From: JACJYC01 sp964558465 | Lineage (GTDB): Bacteria > Bacteroidota > Bacteroidia > Chitinophagales > Saprospiraceae | Direction: 5' to 3' | NCBI GenBank assembly: GCA_964558465.1 | Contig: CAZLEF010000051.1 | Location: forward strand, 1-49,669 | Length of the DNA stretch: 49,669 bases | In this document: positions 17,694-26,723 of the stretch, piece after piece | Position numbering within the stretch: the first letter of the stretch is position 1 | How the letters are laid out: the number at the start of each line of letters is the position of its first letter | Translations under genes and position numbers: made by a program | The notes under the pieces: model-generated | What the model was told of the DNA's origin: nothing | The model's input: only the letters and a program-made list of their open reading frames with translations | Database searches by the model: none

Positions 17694-19625
17694 ATGTGTG
17701 GAATAGCAGGCATTATCAATTTTGACGGCGCTCCGGTAGGAGAGGACCGCCTGAGCGCCATGACCAGGGTGATGAAACACCGGGGTCCGGACGATGACGG
17801 GCTTTTTTCAGAAGGCGGCATCGGGCTTGCATTCGTTCGTCTGGCTATTCTCGACCTCAGCCCGGCCGGCCACCAGCCCATGTTTTCCCCCGATGAAAGG
17901 TACGTAATGATCTTCAACGGCGAAATTTTCAACTATGTCGAATTGCGGGAAGAACTAAAAGCGAAAGGCCACTATTTCCGGACTCAAACGGATACCGAGG
18001 TGATCCTCGCTGCTTATGCGGAATGGGGAGAGCAGATGCTCCACAAGTTTAACGGCATGTGGGCCATCGTGATCTATGACCGCCAGGAAAAAACCGTTTT
18101 TGCTGCCCGCGACCGCTACGGGATCAAACCTTTGTATTATTACACGGACCAGGACCGCCTCATTTTTGCATCCGAAATTCCCTGCATTCTTGAAATGTTG
18201 GACAAAAAACCCACACCGGATGAAAGTGTAATATTTGATTTCCTGCTTTTTGACCGGACAGACCAAACGGAAAAAACGTTTTTTAAAGAGGTTAAAAAAC
18301 TGAATCACGGGCATTTCTTCCGGATCAGCAATGGGCCGGCGCCGAAAGAACACCCGAAATATGTCAGGCCTCAAAAGTGGTACGATCTCAGAAAAGAACT
18401 GAAGGACCCCTTCAGGGACCCGGCAGAATTCAGGGAAATGTTCACATCGTCGGTCAACCTCCGGCTGCGAAGCGACGTACCCGTCGGCGTTTGCCTGAGC
18501 GGCGGCCTCGATTCCTCCAGCATCGTTTCCATTTTGCTCAAAGAATTTGGCAAAGCTGATCTGAATACCTTTTCGGCTGTTTACGGAAAAGGAGAGGAGG
18601 GCGACGAGTCCGCTTTTATCAATTTGTACCAGAAAGACCTGAAACAAATGTATTTCACCCATCCCGATCACAAGTCGCTGATGGAGGATATTCCCGCTTT
18701 TGTGCTGGCGCACGGAGAGCCGGTGCCGAGCACTTCCCCGTATGCCCAGTTTAAAGTGATGGAACTGGCTACGGAGCATGTGACCGTTACCCTCGACGGC
18801 CAGGGCGCCGACGAAGCGCTTGCGGGGTACCACTATTTTTTCGGATATTATTTCAAAGACCTGCTCCTCAAAGGCCGGCTTGGAAGGCTGGCTTCCGAAA
18901 TGACCCATTACCTGCGCAAACACCGGTCACTTTACGGATTAAAAAGCATGCTCTTTTTCCTTTCGCCGCTGGCCATGCGAACCCGCCTGCGCGCAATGGA
19001 AAAAGGATATCTCAACGACGATTTTTACAATGCCCACGCTTCGGAAGCTTCGGTGATCTCAGGCGATCTCTATGGTTCCAATACCCTGCAGGACGCCCTG
19101 ATCAACCATTTCGAATACAAACTGGAACACCTGTTGAAGTGGGAGGACCGCAACTCCATGTGGTTCTCCATCGAGGCGCGGGTTCCGTACCTCGATTACC
19201 GCCTCGTTGAACGCACCCTTTCCCTGGGCGACGAACTGATCATCGACAAGGGCATGACCAAACATATTCTGCGGGAAGCGATGAAAGGCATTTTGCCTGA
19301 ACCCATTCGTGTTCGCCGGGATAAAGTCGGCTTCGGGACACCCCAGGACGAATGGTTCAGAACCCCCGCCTTCAAAAAATATATTGAAGAACTGATCCAC
19401 TCAGAATCGTTTGCATCCAGGGGCGTCATGGACGTCAAAAAGGTTCAGGACATCTATAAAAAACACCTCAACCGCGAAGGCAACTATGCCAAACTGATCT
19501 GGAAATGGATCCACCTGGAAAACTGGTACCAGCAGTTTATAGATGTTGCGAAGCATGTCAAGGCGCCTCCGGTTGTCAGGACGATTATTTCGGTCGCCTG
19601 TGGTGTGATAGAATATTTCGGATGA
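17694..19625 (+). CDS. asnB: Asparagine synthetase B, glutamine-hydrolysing
   Basis: Glutamine-dependent amidotransferase of 643 residues with both domains. The start ATG is fixed by the N-terminal MCGIAGI, where Cys2 is the glutaminase nucleophile after Met removal; MKHRGPDD (about residue 24) and FNGEIFNY complete the glutaminase site. The synthetase domain has the PP-loop LSGGLDSSS (about residue 268) and DGQGADEALAGY (about residue 369). Homologs in surface-polysaccharide loci often amidate sugar carboxylates rather than make free asparagine, and the context here favours that role. The stop overlaps the next start (ATGA). Confidence 0.93.
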   Translation: MCGIAGIINFDGAPVGEDRLSAMTRVMKHRGPDDDGLFSEGGIGLAFVRLAILDLSPAGHQPMFSPDERYVMIFNGEIFNYVELREELKAKGHYFRTQTDTEVILAAYAEWGEQMLHKFNGMWAIVIYDRQEKTVFAARDRYGIKPLYYYTDQDRLIFASEIPCILEMLDKKPTPDESVIFDFLLFDRTDQTEKTFFKEVKKLNHGHFFRISNGPAPKEHPKYVRPQKWYDLRKELKDPFRDPAEFREMFTSSVNLRLRSDVPVGVCLSGGLDSSSIVSILLKEFGKADLNTFSAVYGKGEEGDESAFINLYQKDLKQMYFTHPDHKSLMEDIPAFVLAHGEPVPSTSPYAQFKVMELATEHVTVTLDGQGADEALAGYHYFFGYYFKDLLLKGRLGRLASEMTHYLRKHRSLYGLKSMLFFLSPLAMRTRLRAMEKGYLNDDFYNAHASEASVISGDLYGSNTLQDALINHFEYKLEHLLKWEDRNSMWFSIEARVPYLDYRLVERTLSLGDELIIDKGMTKHILREAMKGILPEPIRVRRDKVGFGTPQDEWFRTPAFKKYIEELIHSESFASRGVMDVKKVQDIYKKHLNREGNYAKLIWKWIHLENWYQQFIDVAKHVKAPPVVRTIISVACGVIEYFG

Positions 19626-20509
19626 TGAACAGGTTGTTTTTTAAAATCCTGCGCTATTCCGGGCTGCCGTTCCTTTTCCGGGAATTGATCCAGCGGAACA
19701 AAGTGACGATCCTGATGTTCCACGACATCCGTCCGCAGGCTGCCGACCCTGTTTTCAGGTATTTGTCCGCCCATTACAATATCATCGGCCTCGACACCTT
19801 TATCGAGGCCGGCCGGCGCCGGAACGCAGCTATTTTGCCGAAAAAAGCCCTGATCGTTACGTTCGACGATGGGCATAAACGCAACTACGAACTGGTTCCG
19901 ATCCTGCAAAAATACCACATTCCGGCCACCATTTTTTTGTGTTCGGGCATTGTGGACACCAACCGGCATTACTGGTTTATGTACAAACACCCGGATATCG
20001 ATTCTTCCGAACTGAAGAAGGTGTCCAACCAGGAAAAACTCAGCATCCTGAGCCGGGTTGGCTTTGAAGTGGAGCGGGACTTCGAAGTCCGGCAGGCGCT
20101 CACCCGGGCTGAAATTGAAGAAATGAAAACGGCTGTCAATTTTCAGGCCCATACCGTTTTTCATCCCTGCCTGCCGACTTGCACCGACGAAGAATCTAAA
20201 ACGGAAATTACCCAGGCCAAACGTATGCTGGAGGCAGGGTATTCGCTCAGGATCAATGCCCTGGCCTATCCCAACGGCGATTATACCGAACGGGAAATCC
20301 GCTTTTCAAAGGAGGCCGGCTACGATTGCGCCGTAACGGTGGATTACGGCTTCAATACCATCCATTCCGATCCGTTCAGATTAAAACGGCTGAGTGTAAA
20401 CGATACGGAAAACCTGGACGAACTGGCGGTCAAAGCCAGCGGGGTTTGGGGGGCGGTCAAGTATCCGCCAAATTTATTTGGCCTGATCACCCGAGCGGAG
20501 CGAGGGTAG
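19622..20509 (+). CDS. Polysaccharide deacetylase family protein
   Basis: A 295-residue NodB-like (CE4) protein. TILMFHDI (about residue 29) is the first motif, VTFDDGHKRN (about residue 79) has the metal/catalytic Asp pair, QAHTVFHP (about residue 174) gives the His pair, and LAYPNGDY (about residue 217) is motif 3. The start ATG overlaps asnB by 4 bp; the frame extends upstream within asnB but is not used. The last 15 or so codons, including the TAG stop, are encoded by a dispersed palindromic repeat that also occurs at 15203, so the native C-terminus has been replaced or extended by repeat DNA. Confidence 0.9.
   Translation: MMNRLFFKILRYSGLPFLFRELIQRNKVTILMFHDIRPQAADPVFRYLSAHYNIIGLDTFIEAGRRRNAAILPKKALIVTFDDGHKRNYELVPILQKYHIPATIFLCSGIVDTNRHYWFMYKHPDIDSSELKKVSNQEKLSILSRVGFEVERDFEVRQALTRAEIEEMKTAVNFQAHTVFHPCLPTCTDEESKTEITQAKRMLEAGYSLRINALAYPNGDYTEREIRFSKEAGYDCAVTVDYGFNTIHSDPFRLKRLSVNDTENLDELAVKASGVWGAVKYPPNLFGLITRAERG
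20461..20501. repeat. Dispersed palindromic repeat, copy 2
   Basis: Second copy of the element at 15203-15244, with the same gccaaat-tt-atttggc palindrome and cccgagcggagcg tail. It lies inside the 3' end of the deacetylase reading frame and contributes its final residues. Confidence 0.85.
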
Positions 20510-20556
20510 GGTGAGAGGGTGAGAGGGGTGAGAGAGTGAGAGGGGTGAGAGGGGGA
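20506..20556. repeat. 8-bp tandem array (gtgagagg)
   Basis: About six copies of gtgagagg with an occasional extra G (gtgagagggg). It begins at the deacetylase stop and is the same family as 1215-1271. It lies directly against the dispersed palindrome. Confidence 0.9.
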
Positions 20557-20592
20557 GCATATGAAATTCATCATTCATCAAAAAAAGACCAA

Positions 20593-21618
20593 GTGAAAAT
20601 AAAGATTTTTTCAAATTACGAAAACCTGGAACAAAGCGGCGATTCGGCTCAGTTGGAAAACTTTGTAAACCTCCATGTCCACGGCAATTTTTTTCAGAGC
20701 CCCGTTTTTTTCAGGTTCATCGAAGGTATCCGCGAATACCGGCCCATTCAATTGATCGCCTCCGACGATGAAGGCAGGATCTGCGGGTCGATGCTGGGGG
20801 TGTTCCAGGTAAACGGAACCGGGCTCAAGTCGTGGTTGTCGCGGAGACTCATTGTCTGGGGCGGCCCGTTGATCCGGGAAGGCGACGATGCCCCGGCCCT
20901 GACGGCTCAACTGCTGGCAGCCCTGAAAAAATGCGCCGCAGGCCGCGCCATATTTGCCGAATTCAGGAATTTCTTTGATACCGAAAACCTCAAACCCGCT
21001 TTCATCAAAGCCGGTTACAAGTATAAACCGCACCTGAATTTTCTGGTGAAAACCGATAATGAAGCCGAGGTGAAAAAGCGGGTGAGCAGCAGCCGGATGC
21101 GGCAGATCAAAGCCACGCTGAAAGCCGGCGCCGAAATTGCCGCGCCGAAGGACGAATCGGATATCATGGCCTTTTACAGCATTCTGCAAAAGCTCTACAA
21201 GGAAAAAGTAAAAAAACCCCTGCCCGGCCCCGACCTTTTTGTGAAAGGCTGGCAATCGGGGGTATTCCGGTATTTCCTGGTCAAACTGAACGGCCAGGTA
21301 GTCGGCGGCATTGCCTGCCCCATCTTCCGGGACAAGGTCATCTATGAGTGGTACGTTTGCGGCGAAGACGGCCAGGAAAAAGGCATCCACCCAAGCGTGC
21401 TGGCCACCTGGGCGCCGATTGAATACGGGTTCCAAAATGGCCTCGACCATTTCGACTTCATGGGCGCCGGCCGCCCCGACGAGGATTACGGCGTCAGGGA
21501 GTTCAAAGCCCGCTTCGGAGGAGAAGAAGTCGGTTTCGGACGTTATGAAATGGTGTTGAGCAAACCGCTGTATAAAGTAGGCAAACTGGGCATTCAGGTT
21601 TATCAAAAATTGAAATGA
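20593..21618 (+). CDS. FemAB-related GNAT acyl/aminoacyltransferase
   Basis: A 341-residue relative of peptidoglycan-bridge FemA/FemB-type transferases, more distant from the four-paralog GNAT array but sharing the N-terminal NFFQSPVFFRFI (about residue 31). SSRMRQIKATLKAGAEI (about residue 162), GGIACPIFRDKVIYEWY (about residue 234) and FDFMGAGRPDEDYGVREFK (about residue 286) match FemAB/Lipid II aminoacyltransferase-like proteins. I choose GTG 20593 as start, because the frame upstream to 20536 is gtgagagg repeat; ATG 20561 is out of frame. It overlaps the next gene by 4 bp. The substrate is probably an amino sugar on a carrier lipid, by inference. Confidence 0.8.
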   Translation: MKIKIFSNYENLEQSGDSAQLENFVNLHVHGNFFQSPVFFRFIEGIREYRPIQLIASDDEGRICGSMLGVFQVNGTGLKSWLSRRLIVWGGPLIREGDDAPALTAQLLAALKKCAAGRAIFAEFRNFFDTENLKPAFIKAGYKYKPHLNFLVKTDNEAEVKKRVSSSRMRQIKATLKAGAEIAAPKDESDIMAFYSILQKLYKEKVKKPLPGPDLFVKGWQSGVFRYFLVKLNGQVVGGIACPIFRDKVIYEWYVCGEDGQEKGIHPSVLATWAPIEYGFQNGLDHFDFMGAGRPDEDYGVREFKARFGGEEVGFGRYEMVLSKPLYKVGKLGIQVYQKLK

Positions 21619-22649
21619 AACGCGTAATCATCGACATAGGTCATCCCGGGCATGTGCACCTGTTCAAAAATCTGGCACGCTTGCTGGACAAAAAAGGCGT
21701 GAAGGTGCTTTTTACCCTGCGGGAGAAAGAATTTGAGCGGGAACTCCTGAAGGCCGAAGGATTTGACTACAAGAGCTTCGGTAAACATTACAAGAGTCTG
21801 TCGGGCAAGATATGGGGGTTGGTCAAGTTTGACCTTCAGATGTTTTGGACCGGGTTGCGGTTCCGTCCCGGGCTTTTTATCAGTCATGGGTCCATTTATG
21901 CGGCGCATGCGGCATTTTTGCTGGGCAAAAAACACCTGTCGCTGGAAGATTCCGGAAATATGGAGCAGATCGTCCTTTACCGGCCTTTCACCGACGCCAT
22001 TCTGACGCCCGACGTGTTGCCGGAGCAACTGGGGCCCAAACAGATCCGGTACGAGGGTTATCACGAGATCGCTTACCTGCACCCCGATTTTTTTACCCCC
22101 GACCCTGCGGTTTATGCCTGGCTCGGCCTGGCCGAAGGGGAGCGTTACGCCATCGTCCGGTTTGTTTCGTGGAACGCAACCCATGATGTGGGCCACAAAG
22201 GGTTGTCGAATGAAGACAAGGTCAGGCTGGTGAACCAACTGGCCGGCCAGCTCAAAGTGTTCATCACTTCCGAAGCCGCCCTGCCGCCCGAATTGCAGCC
22301 GTATCGCATCCGGATTGTGCCGGAAAAACTGCACCATGCCCTGAGTTATGCCAGCATCGTGGTGAGCGAGGGCGCTACCATTGCTTCCGAAGCAGGTGTG
22401 CTGGGCACGCCGGCGGTGTACATCAATACCATTGCGCGGAGTTATTGCCAGGACCAGGAGCGGTACGGCCTGGTTTACAACACCAGCGATCCGGAGCGGG
22501 TTTTTTCCCTGGTGGATGAGATCCTGGGTCAGGACCGCGAAGTTTTCCGGCAAAACAGGAAAAAACTGCTTGCCGAAAAAATCAATGTCACGCGGTACCT
22601 CTACGATTTTGTCAGCGACCGTTATGGAAACGGCGCCTTAAAAAAATGA
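21615..22649 (+). CDS. DUF354 family protein (GT-B/epimerase-like fold)
   Basis: A 344-residue protein of the DUF354 family, which resembles UDP-GlcNAc 2-epimerase/GT-B proteins. It begins VIIDIGHPGHVHLFKNLAR, the family signature with HP and H residues. SHGSIYAAHAAFLLGK (about residue 95) and LSLEDSGNMEQ (about residue 112) follow. VSEGATIASEAGVLGTPAVY (about residue 250) resembles the nucleotide-sugar-binding Glu region of GT-B proteins. The family occurs in archaeal and bacterial polysaccharide loci; the exact reaction is not established. The start overlaps the previous stop (ATGA). Confidence 0.85.
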   Translation: MKRVIIDIGHPGHVHLFKNLARLLDKKGVKVLFTLREKEFERELLKAEGFDYKSFGKHYKSLSGKIWGLVKFDLQMFWTGLRFRPGLFISHGSIYAAHAAFLLGKKHLSLEDSGNMEQIVLYRPFTDAILTPDVLPEQLGPKQIRYEGYHEIAYLHPDFFTPDPAVYAWLGLAEGERYAIVRFVSWNATHDVGHKGLSNEDKVRLVNQLAGQLKVFITSEAALPPELQPYRIRIVPEKLHHALSYASIVVSEGATIASEAGVLGTPAVYINTIARSYCQDQERYGLVYNTSDPERVFSLVDEILGQDREVFRQNRKKLLAEKINVTRYLYDFVSDRYGNGALKK

Positions 22650-22666
22650 TGATAGATTAAAAAGCC

Positions 22667-24076
22667 ATGTTATTCAATTCCATTGATTTTGCGATTTTTT
22701 TGCCGGTCGTATTTCTCATCTACTGGTTTGTAACCAATCACAACCTGCGGCTGCAAAACGCCTTTCTGGTGCTGGTGAGTTACATTTTTTACGGCTGGTG
22801 GGACTGGCGGTTTTTATCCCTGATCGTATTCAGCTCTCTGGTAGATTATTACGTCGGGTTGCGGCTTTCCAGGCTGGAAGACCCGGTCAGAAGGAAAAGA
22901 TTTTTCCTGCTCAGCATTTTTGTGAACCTCGGGCTGCTCGGATTTTTTAAATATTACAACTTCTTTGCAGAGAGTTTTGCCGAAGCCTTCACCTTTTTTG
23001 GGTCGGAGATCAATTCGCGCACGCTGAATATTGTACTGCCGGTCGGGATCAGTTTTTACACTTTTCAGACGATGAGTTATACCATCGACGTGTACCGGCG
23101 GCAATTGGAACCCACCAGAGATATATCTGCGTTCTTTGCTTTTGTGAGCTTTTTCCCCCAGTTGGTGGCCGGGCCGATCGAGCGGGCGACCCATTTGCTG
23201 CCGCAGTTTTTCAAACCTAAAAAATTCAGCTACGACGATGTTTCGCAGGGGCTTAAACTGATGCTCTGGGGCCTGTTCATGAAAGTGGCGGTAGCCGACC
23301 GGCTGGCGCTGTACATCGAATCGGTTTACGGACATAGCGACCTGCATACGGGGCTTTCCTTCATGGTGGCCACCGTGTTTTTTGCCGTCCAGATTTATTG
23401 CGATTTTGCGGGTTATTCCCTCATCGCCATCGGTTGTGCGCAGTTGTTCGGATTCCAGTTGATGGAAAATTTCAGGCGGCCGTATTTCTCGGCTACGTTC
23501 AAGGAATTCTGGAGCCGCTGGCATATTTCCCTTTCTACCTGGTTCCGGGATTATGTGTACATCCCGCTGGGCGGCAACCGGAAGTCGACCACCCGCACTT
23601 ACCTGAATTTGTTTACTACCTTCACCGTCAGCGGGCTATGGCACGGCGCCAACTGGACTTTTGTGGCCTGGGGCGCGCTGCACGGCGCCTATCAGTGTAT
23701 TGAAAAAGGGATATTGAGCGGGATCCGGGTCAGAATACCCAATATCATCAAAATCGGCCTCGTGTTTGGGTTCACCTGTCTGGCCTGGGTGTTTTTCAGG
23801 GCTGCCACAATCGGAGAGGCGATCCATATCATCCATACGATGTTCACCCAACCCGGCGACAGCATTTATATCGGCGACAAAGGCATTTTTGCATTTTCCA
23901 TCATGGGCATGCTGATCTTGTTCGGGGTTGACTTTGTGCAGGAATACGCGCCCAAATTCCGGGTACTGCAAAACCCATACCCGCTGGTCCGGTTTTCCGC
24001 GATCGTATTTCTCATGGCCTATATCATCGGCCTGGGGGTTTTTGACGGCAGCCAGTTCATTTATTTCCAATTCTAA
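22667..24076 (+). CDS. MBOAT O-acyltransferase (AlgI/DltB-like)
   Basis: A 469-residue membrane-bound O-acyltransferase that would carry acyl groups across the inner membrane for polysaccharide O-acylation. It has about 11 hydrophobic segments and the family landmarks: FKYYNFF (about 86), SFFPQLVAGPIERA (about 165), FWSRWHISLSTWFRDYVY (about 283), and the catalytic His in SGLWHGANWTFVAWGALHG (about residues 324-342). The next gene encodes an SGNH-like extracytoplasmic protein, matching the AlgI plus AlgJ/AlgX arrangement. Eighteen bp separate it from the DUF354 gene. Confidence 0.93.
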   Translation: MLFNSIDFAIFLPVVFLIYWFVTNHNLRLQNAFLVLVSYIFYGWWDWRFLSLIVFSSLVDYYVGLRLSRLEDPVRRKRFFLLSIFVNLGLLGFFKYYNFFAESFAEAFTFFGSEINSRTLNIVLPVGISFYTFQTMSYTIDVYRRQLEPTRDISAFFAFVSFFPQLVAGPIERATHLLPQFFKPKKFSYDDVSQGLKLMLWGLFMKVAVADRLALYIESVYGHSDLHTGLSFMVATVFFAVQIYCDFAGYSLIAIGCAQLFGFQLMENFRRPYFSATFKEFWSRWHISLSTWFRDYVYIPLGGNRKSTTRTYLNLFTTFTVSGLWHGANWTFVAWGALHGAYQCIEKGILSGIRVRIPNIIKIGLVFGFTCLAWVFFRAATIGEAIHIIHTMFTQPGDSIYIGDKGIFAFSIMGMLILFGVDFVQEYAPKFRVLQNPYPLVRFSAIVFLMAYIIGLGVFDGSQFIYFQF

Positions 24077-24090
24077 CCGTTAAAGCGACC

Positions 24091-25020
24091 ATGATCAAGA
24101 TAGTCAAAAAGCTGGCGATCGTCGCCGTTGCTTTCATCATATTCGATCAAATGGCCGGGGTGGCCCTGGATTATTTAAAGGACCACTCGCCCGACGGCCG
24201 GTATTACAAAACCAAACACTCGCTGGAATCGGGCACGGAAGACGTGGTCATCATCGGCAGTTCAAGGGGCGAAATGAATTTTAACCCCTATGTGATCGAG
24301 GATTCGCTTAAGATGACGGTCTGGAATGCCAGCAGGGGAGGACAGGGGTTACCTTATTTTCATGCCATCCAGAACGGCATGCTGGCGCGGTATGTCCCCA
24401 AAATTGTGATCCTGAATATTGAAGGGAGCATGTTGCAGCACTCCAGATTTGTGGAAGAAGCCGGGTTTTTGCGGCCGTTTTACAAAGGTCACCCCGAAAT
24501 CCGCCCCATTTTAAACGAAATTTCGCCCTTTGAAAGATTTTATGCTTTTTCGCGCCTTTTTGCCTACAATTCGAGTTTTTACTACCTGATCCGCCCGTAT
24601 TTCATCAAAGGTCTTGACGGCCGGCGGGAAGACAGAGGCTGGAAACCGATGGATGGCAGGATCAACGAGCATTACCTCCGCGATTCCACCGTCATTGAAT
24701 TTGACCCCCGGCCGCTGGATAAAAATGCGGTGGCCGAATTCGAGCATATCGTCAAAACGTTCCAGGAAAAAGGCAGCCGGGTCTTTATCGTCATCTCCCC
24801 CAATTACGGCGCCTTCGAAGACAATACCCCGACGATCAATTACCTGCGCAATTTCGCCAAATCGATCAACATTCCGCTGCTGGTCCATTCCAACGATACG
24901 ACCATCATCAAAAATCCGGATTTTTTCAACGACCCTTCCCACCTCAACCGGGACGGGGCCACCTATTTCACCCGGAAACTGATCGGCGAAATTAAGCCGC
25001 TGCTGACGGCGAGCCTTTAA
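24091..25020 (+). CDS. SGNH-like extracytoplasmic acyltransferase partner of MBOAT
   Basis: A 309-residue protein with one N-terminal membrane anchor (about residues 6-23, LAIVAVAFIIFDQMAG) and a periplasmic domain. IIGSSRGEMNF (about residue 52) carries the nucleophile Ser of an SGNH/DltD/AlgJ-like site. NASRGGQGL (about residue 77) matches block II, and DPSHLNRDGA (about residue 285) is block V with the Asp/His pair. It follows the MBOAT gene by 14 bp and is probably the protein that moves acetyl from the MBOAT to the glycan outside. It is not a close match to AlgX or DltD by length, so no symbol is given. Confidence 0.82.
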   Translation: MIKIVKKLAIVAVAFIIFDQMAGVALDYLKDHSPDGRYYKTKHSLESGTEDVVIIGSSRGEMNFNPYVIEDSLKMTVWNASRGGQGLPYFHAIQNGMLARYVPKIVILNIEGSMLQHSRFVEEAGFLRPFYKGHPEIRPILNEISPFERFYAFSRLFAYNSSFYYLIRPYFIKGLDGRREDRGWKPMDGRINEHYLRDSTVIEFDPRPLDKNAVAEFEHIVKTFQEKGSRVFIVISPNYGAFEDNTPTINYLRNFAKSINIPLLVHSNDTTIIKNPDFFNDPSHLNRDGATYFTRKLIGEIKPLLTASL

Positions 25021-25120
25021 TTAATTGATTCGATTTGACGATTGATTCGATTTGACGATTGATTCGAACCAATCGAACCAATCGAACCAATCGAACCAAT
25101 CGAACCAATCGAACCAATTG
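25021..25120. repeat. Tandem arrays: 17-bp (gattgattcgatttgac) and 9-bp (aatcgaacc)
   Basis: Directly after the stop there are about two copies of a 17-bp unit derived from gattgattcg, then about seven copies of aatcgaacc that end about 5 bp before the next ATG. It is a variant of the family seen at 1-52 and 4775-4880. Confidence 0.92.
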
Positions 25121-25125
25121 ATTGC

Positions 25126-25866
25126 ATGGGCAAATACCTAAAATATCTGAAAAGAAAATGGGCCGGCATCAGTTTTGTCCGTCCTATACAGGTGCAACCC
25201 GGCCAGGCTGTCGTTTCTTTTACTTTTGATGACGCACCGGTTTCCGCCTTCACCAACGGCGGGGCCATTTTATCCCGATCCGGATTTGCAGGTACCTTTT
25301 ATATCGCGCTTTCCTTCATGACCGGTAAAGAGGCCGAAAACCGTTTTACGCTTCAGGATCTGGAACAGGCTCTGAATGAAAATCACGAACTGGGGTGTCA
25401 TACCTCGGGGCATATCGACCTGAGCAGTACGCCGCTGGCGGAAAGCATACGGGACATTGCGTCCAACCAGGAAAAAATCAAACAACTGATCCCGGGGTTC
25501 AGGTTCCGGAATTTTTCCTATCCCTTCGGCGCCCAAACCCGTTCGATCAAAAAATACCTGAGCAGTCATTTCCGGAGCGCCCGGGGGATCGGGCACGGCC
25601 TGAATGCCGGCGAAACAGACCTGTACAATCTGAAAACCGTGAAATTGTACGAAAAACGCCATTCGCTCCCGGAAATTTTTGCCCGGATCGGCGAAGCCGA
25701 AGAGAAAAAAGCCTGGCTGATCTTTTATACCCACGATGTAACCGCCAACTACACCGATTACGGGTGTTCGCCCGCTTATTTTAAGGCGGTCGTGGAAGAA
25801 TGCGCCAAACGCAAACTGACCGTCCGGACCATCGACGGGGCGCTTGACCTCATAGAATCAAAATAA
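25126..25866 (+). CDS. Polysaccharide deacetylase family protein
   Basis: A 246-residue compact NodB-like enzyme. VSFTFDDAP (about residue 29) has the Asp pair, with Ala in place of the usual Gly. GCHTSGH (about residue 89) provides the two metal His. FSYPFGA (about residue 129) is motif 3, and FYTHDV (about residue 203) carries the late catalytic His. All catalytic positions appear intact. There is no signal peptide (basic KYLKYLKRKW start), so a cytoplasmic site is likely. It starts 5 bp after a nonamer array and lies 8 bp before another deacetylase-like gene. Confidence 0.9.
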   Translation: MGKYLKYLKRKWAGISFVRPIQVQPGQAVVSFTFDDAPVSAFTNGGAILSRSGFAGTFYIALSFMTGKEAENRFTLQDLEQALNENHELGCHTSGHIDLSSTPLAESIRDIASNQEKIKQLIPGFRFRNFSYPFGAQTRSIKKYLSSHFRSARGIGHGLNAGETDLYNLKTVKLYEKRHSLPEIFARIGEAEEKKAWLIFYTHDVTANYTDYGCSPAYFKAVVEECAKRKLTVRTIDGALDLIESK

Positions 25867-25874
25867 AAAAACGG

Positions 25875-26660
25875 ATGCGCGATTTTTCAGTTGCCGTTTA
25901 CACCCGGCTGCTGGACAGTCTGCTGGATGCAGGCTACAGTTTCCAGTCCTTTACCCGGTTTCTGCAGGCGCCGGAAAAAAAGACCATCCTGCTGCGCCAC
26001 GATGTGGACGACCGCAAACTTCACTCCCTGAAATTTGCAGAAATCCAGTACGGCAAAGGGATTGTGGGTACCTACTATTTCCGCATGGTGCCACAGAGTT
26101 TTGATGCGGGCGTGATCCGGGAAATTTATGAAATGGGCCACGAGGTCGGCTATCATTACGAAGATATGGATTTTGCCAGGGGCGACCCGCATAAGGCCAT
26201 CCGGCTTTTTGAGCGTCACCTGGACAAACTGCGGCAGGTAGCGCCGGTTTCAACAATATGCATGCACGGCAGCCCCCGGTCGAAATACGACAATAAAGAC
26301 GTGTGGAGACATTATCGCTACGCCGACTACGGGATCATCGGCGAACCCTACTTCGACCTGAATTTCAAAGACGTTTTTTACCTGACGGATACCGGCAGAA
26401 GATGGGACGGGCACAAGGTCAGCGTCCGGGACAAAGTGGAGAACCATTTCGGGCTTTCTTTCCATGCCACCAAAGAGATCATCCATTGCATTGAACGCGG
26501 CGGATTCCCGGAAAGAGCGATGTTCAACTTCCATCCGCAGCGATGGACCGACGATTACGCCCTCTGGTTAAGAGAAAAACACACGCAAACCCTGAAAAAC
26601 GGAGTGAAATACTGGCTGATCAAACTGAGATCTTCCCCCGCGGGCGCCCGGCAGTTATAA
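25875..26660 (+). CDS. Polysaccharide deacetylase-like protein, RHDVD subtype
   Basis: A 261-residue protein. Instead of TFDDG it has ILLRHDVDD (about residue 37), a form seen in a distinct group of deacetylase-like proteins. GHEVGYHYEDMD (about residue 88) holds the His normally supplied by HxxxH, and CMHGSP (about residue 131) and FNFHPQRW (about residue 216) contribute further His residues. The fold and a metal site are plausible; the catalytic mechanism is less certain than for the neighbour. It lies 8 bp after the preceding deacetylase. A homologous RHDID protein is encoded at 27873. Confidence 0.8.
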   Translation: MRDFSVAVYTRLLDSLLDAGYSFQSFTRFLQAPEKKTILLRHDVDDRKLHSLKFAEIQYGKGIVGTYYFRMVPQSFDAGVIREIYEMGHEVGYHYEDMDFARGDPHKAIRLFERHLDKLRQVAPVSTICMHGSPRSKYDNKDVWRHYRYADYGIIGEPYFDLNFKDVFYLTDTGRRWDGHKVSVRDKVENHFGLSFHATKEIIHCIERGGFPERAMFNFHPQRWTDDYALWLREKHTQTLKNGVKYWLIKLRSSPAGARQL

Positions 26661-26723
26661 ATTTTACCTGAGGATTTTTGGCAGTTCCCCCCTTGTTATG
26701 AAACACTTTAAAATCATGAAAAC

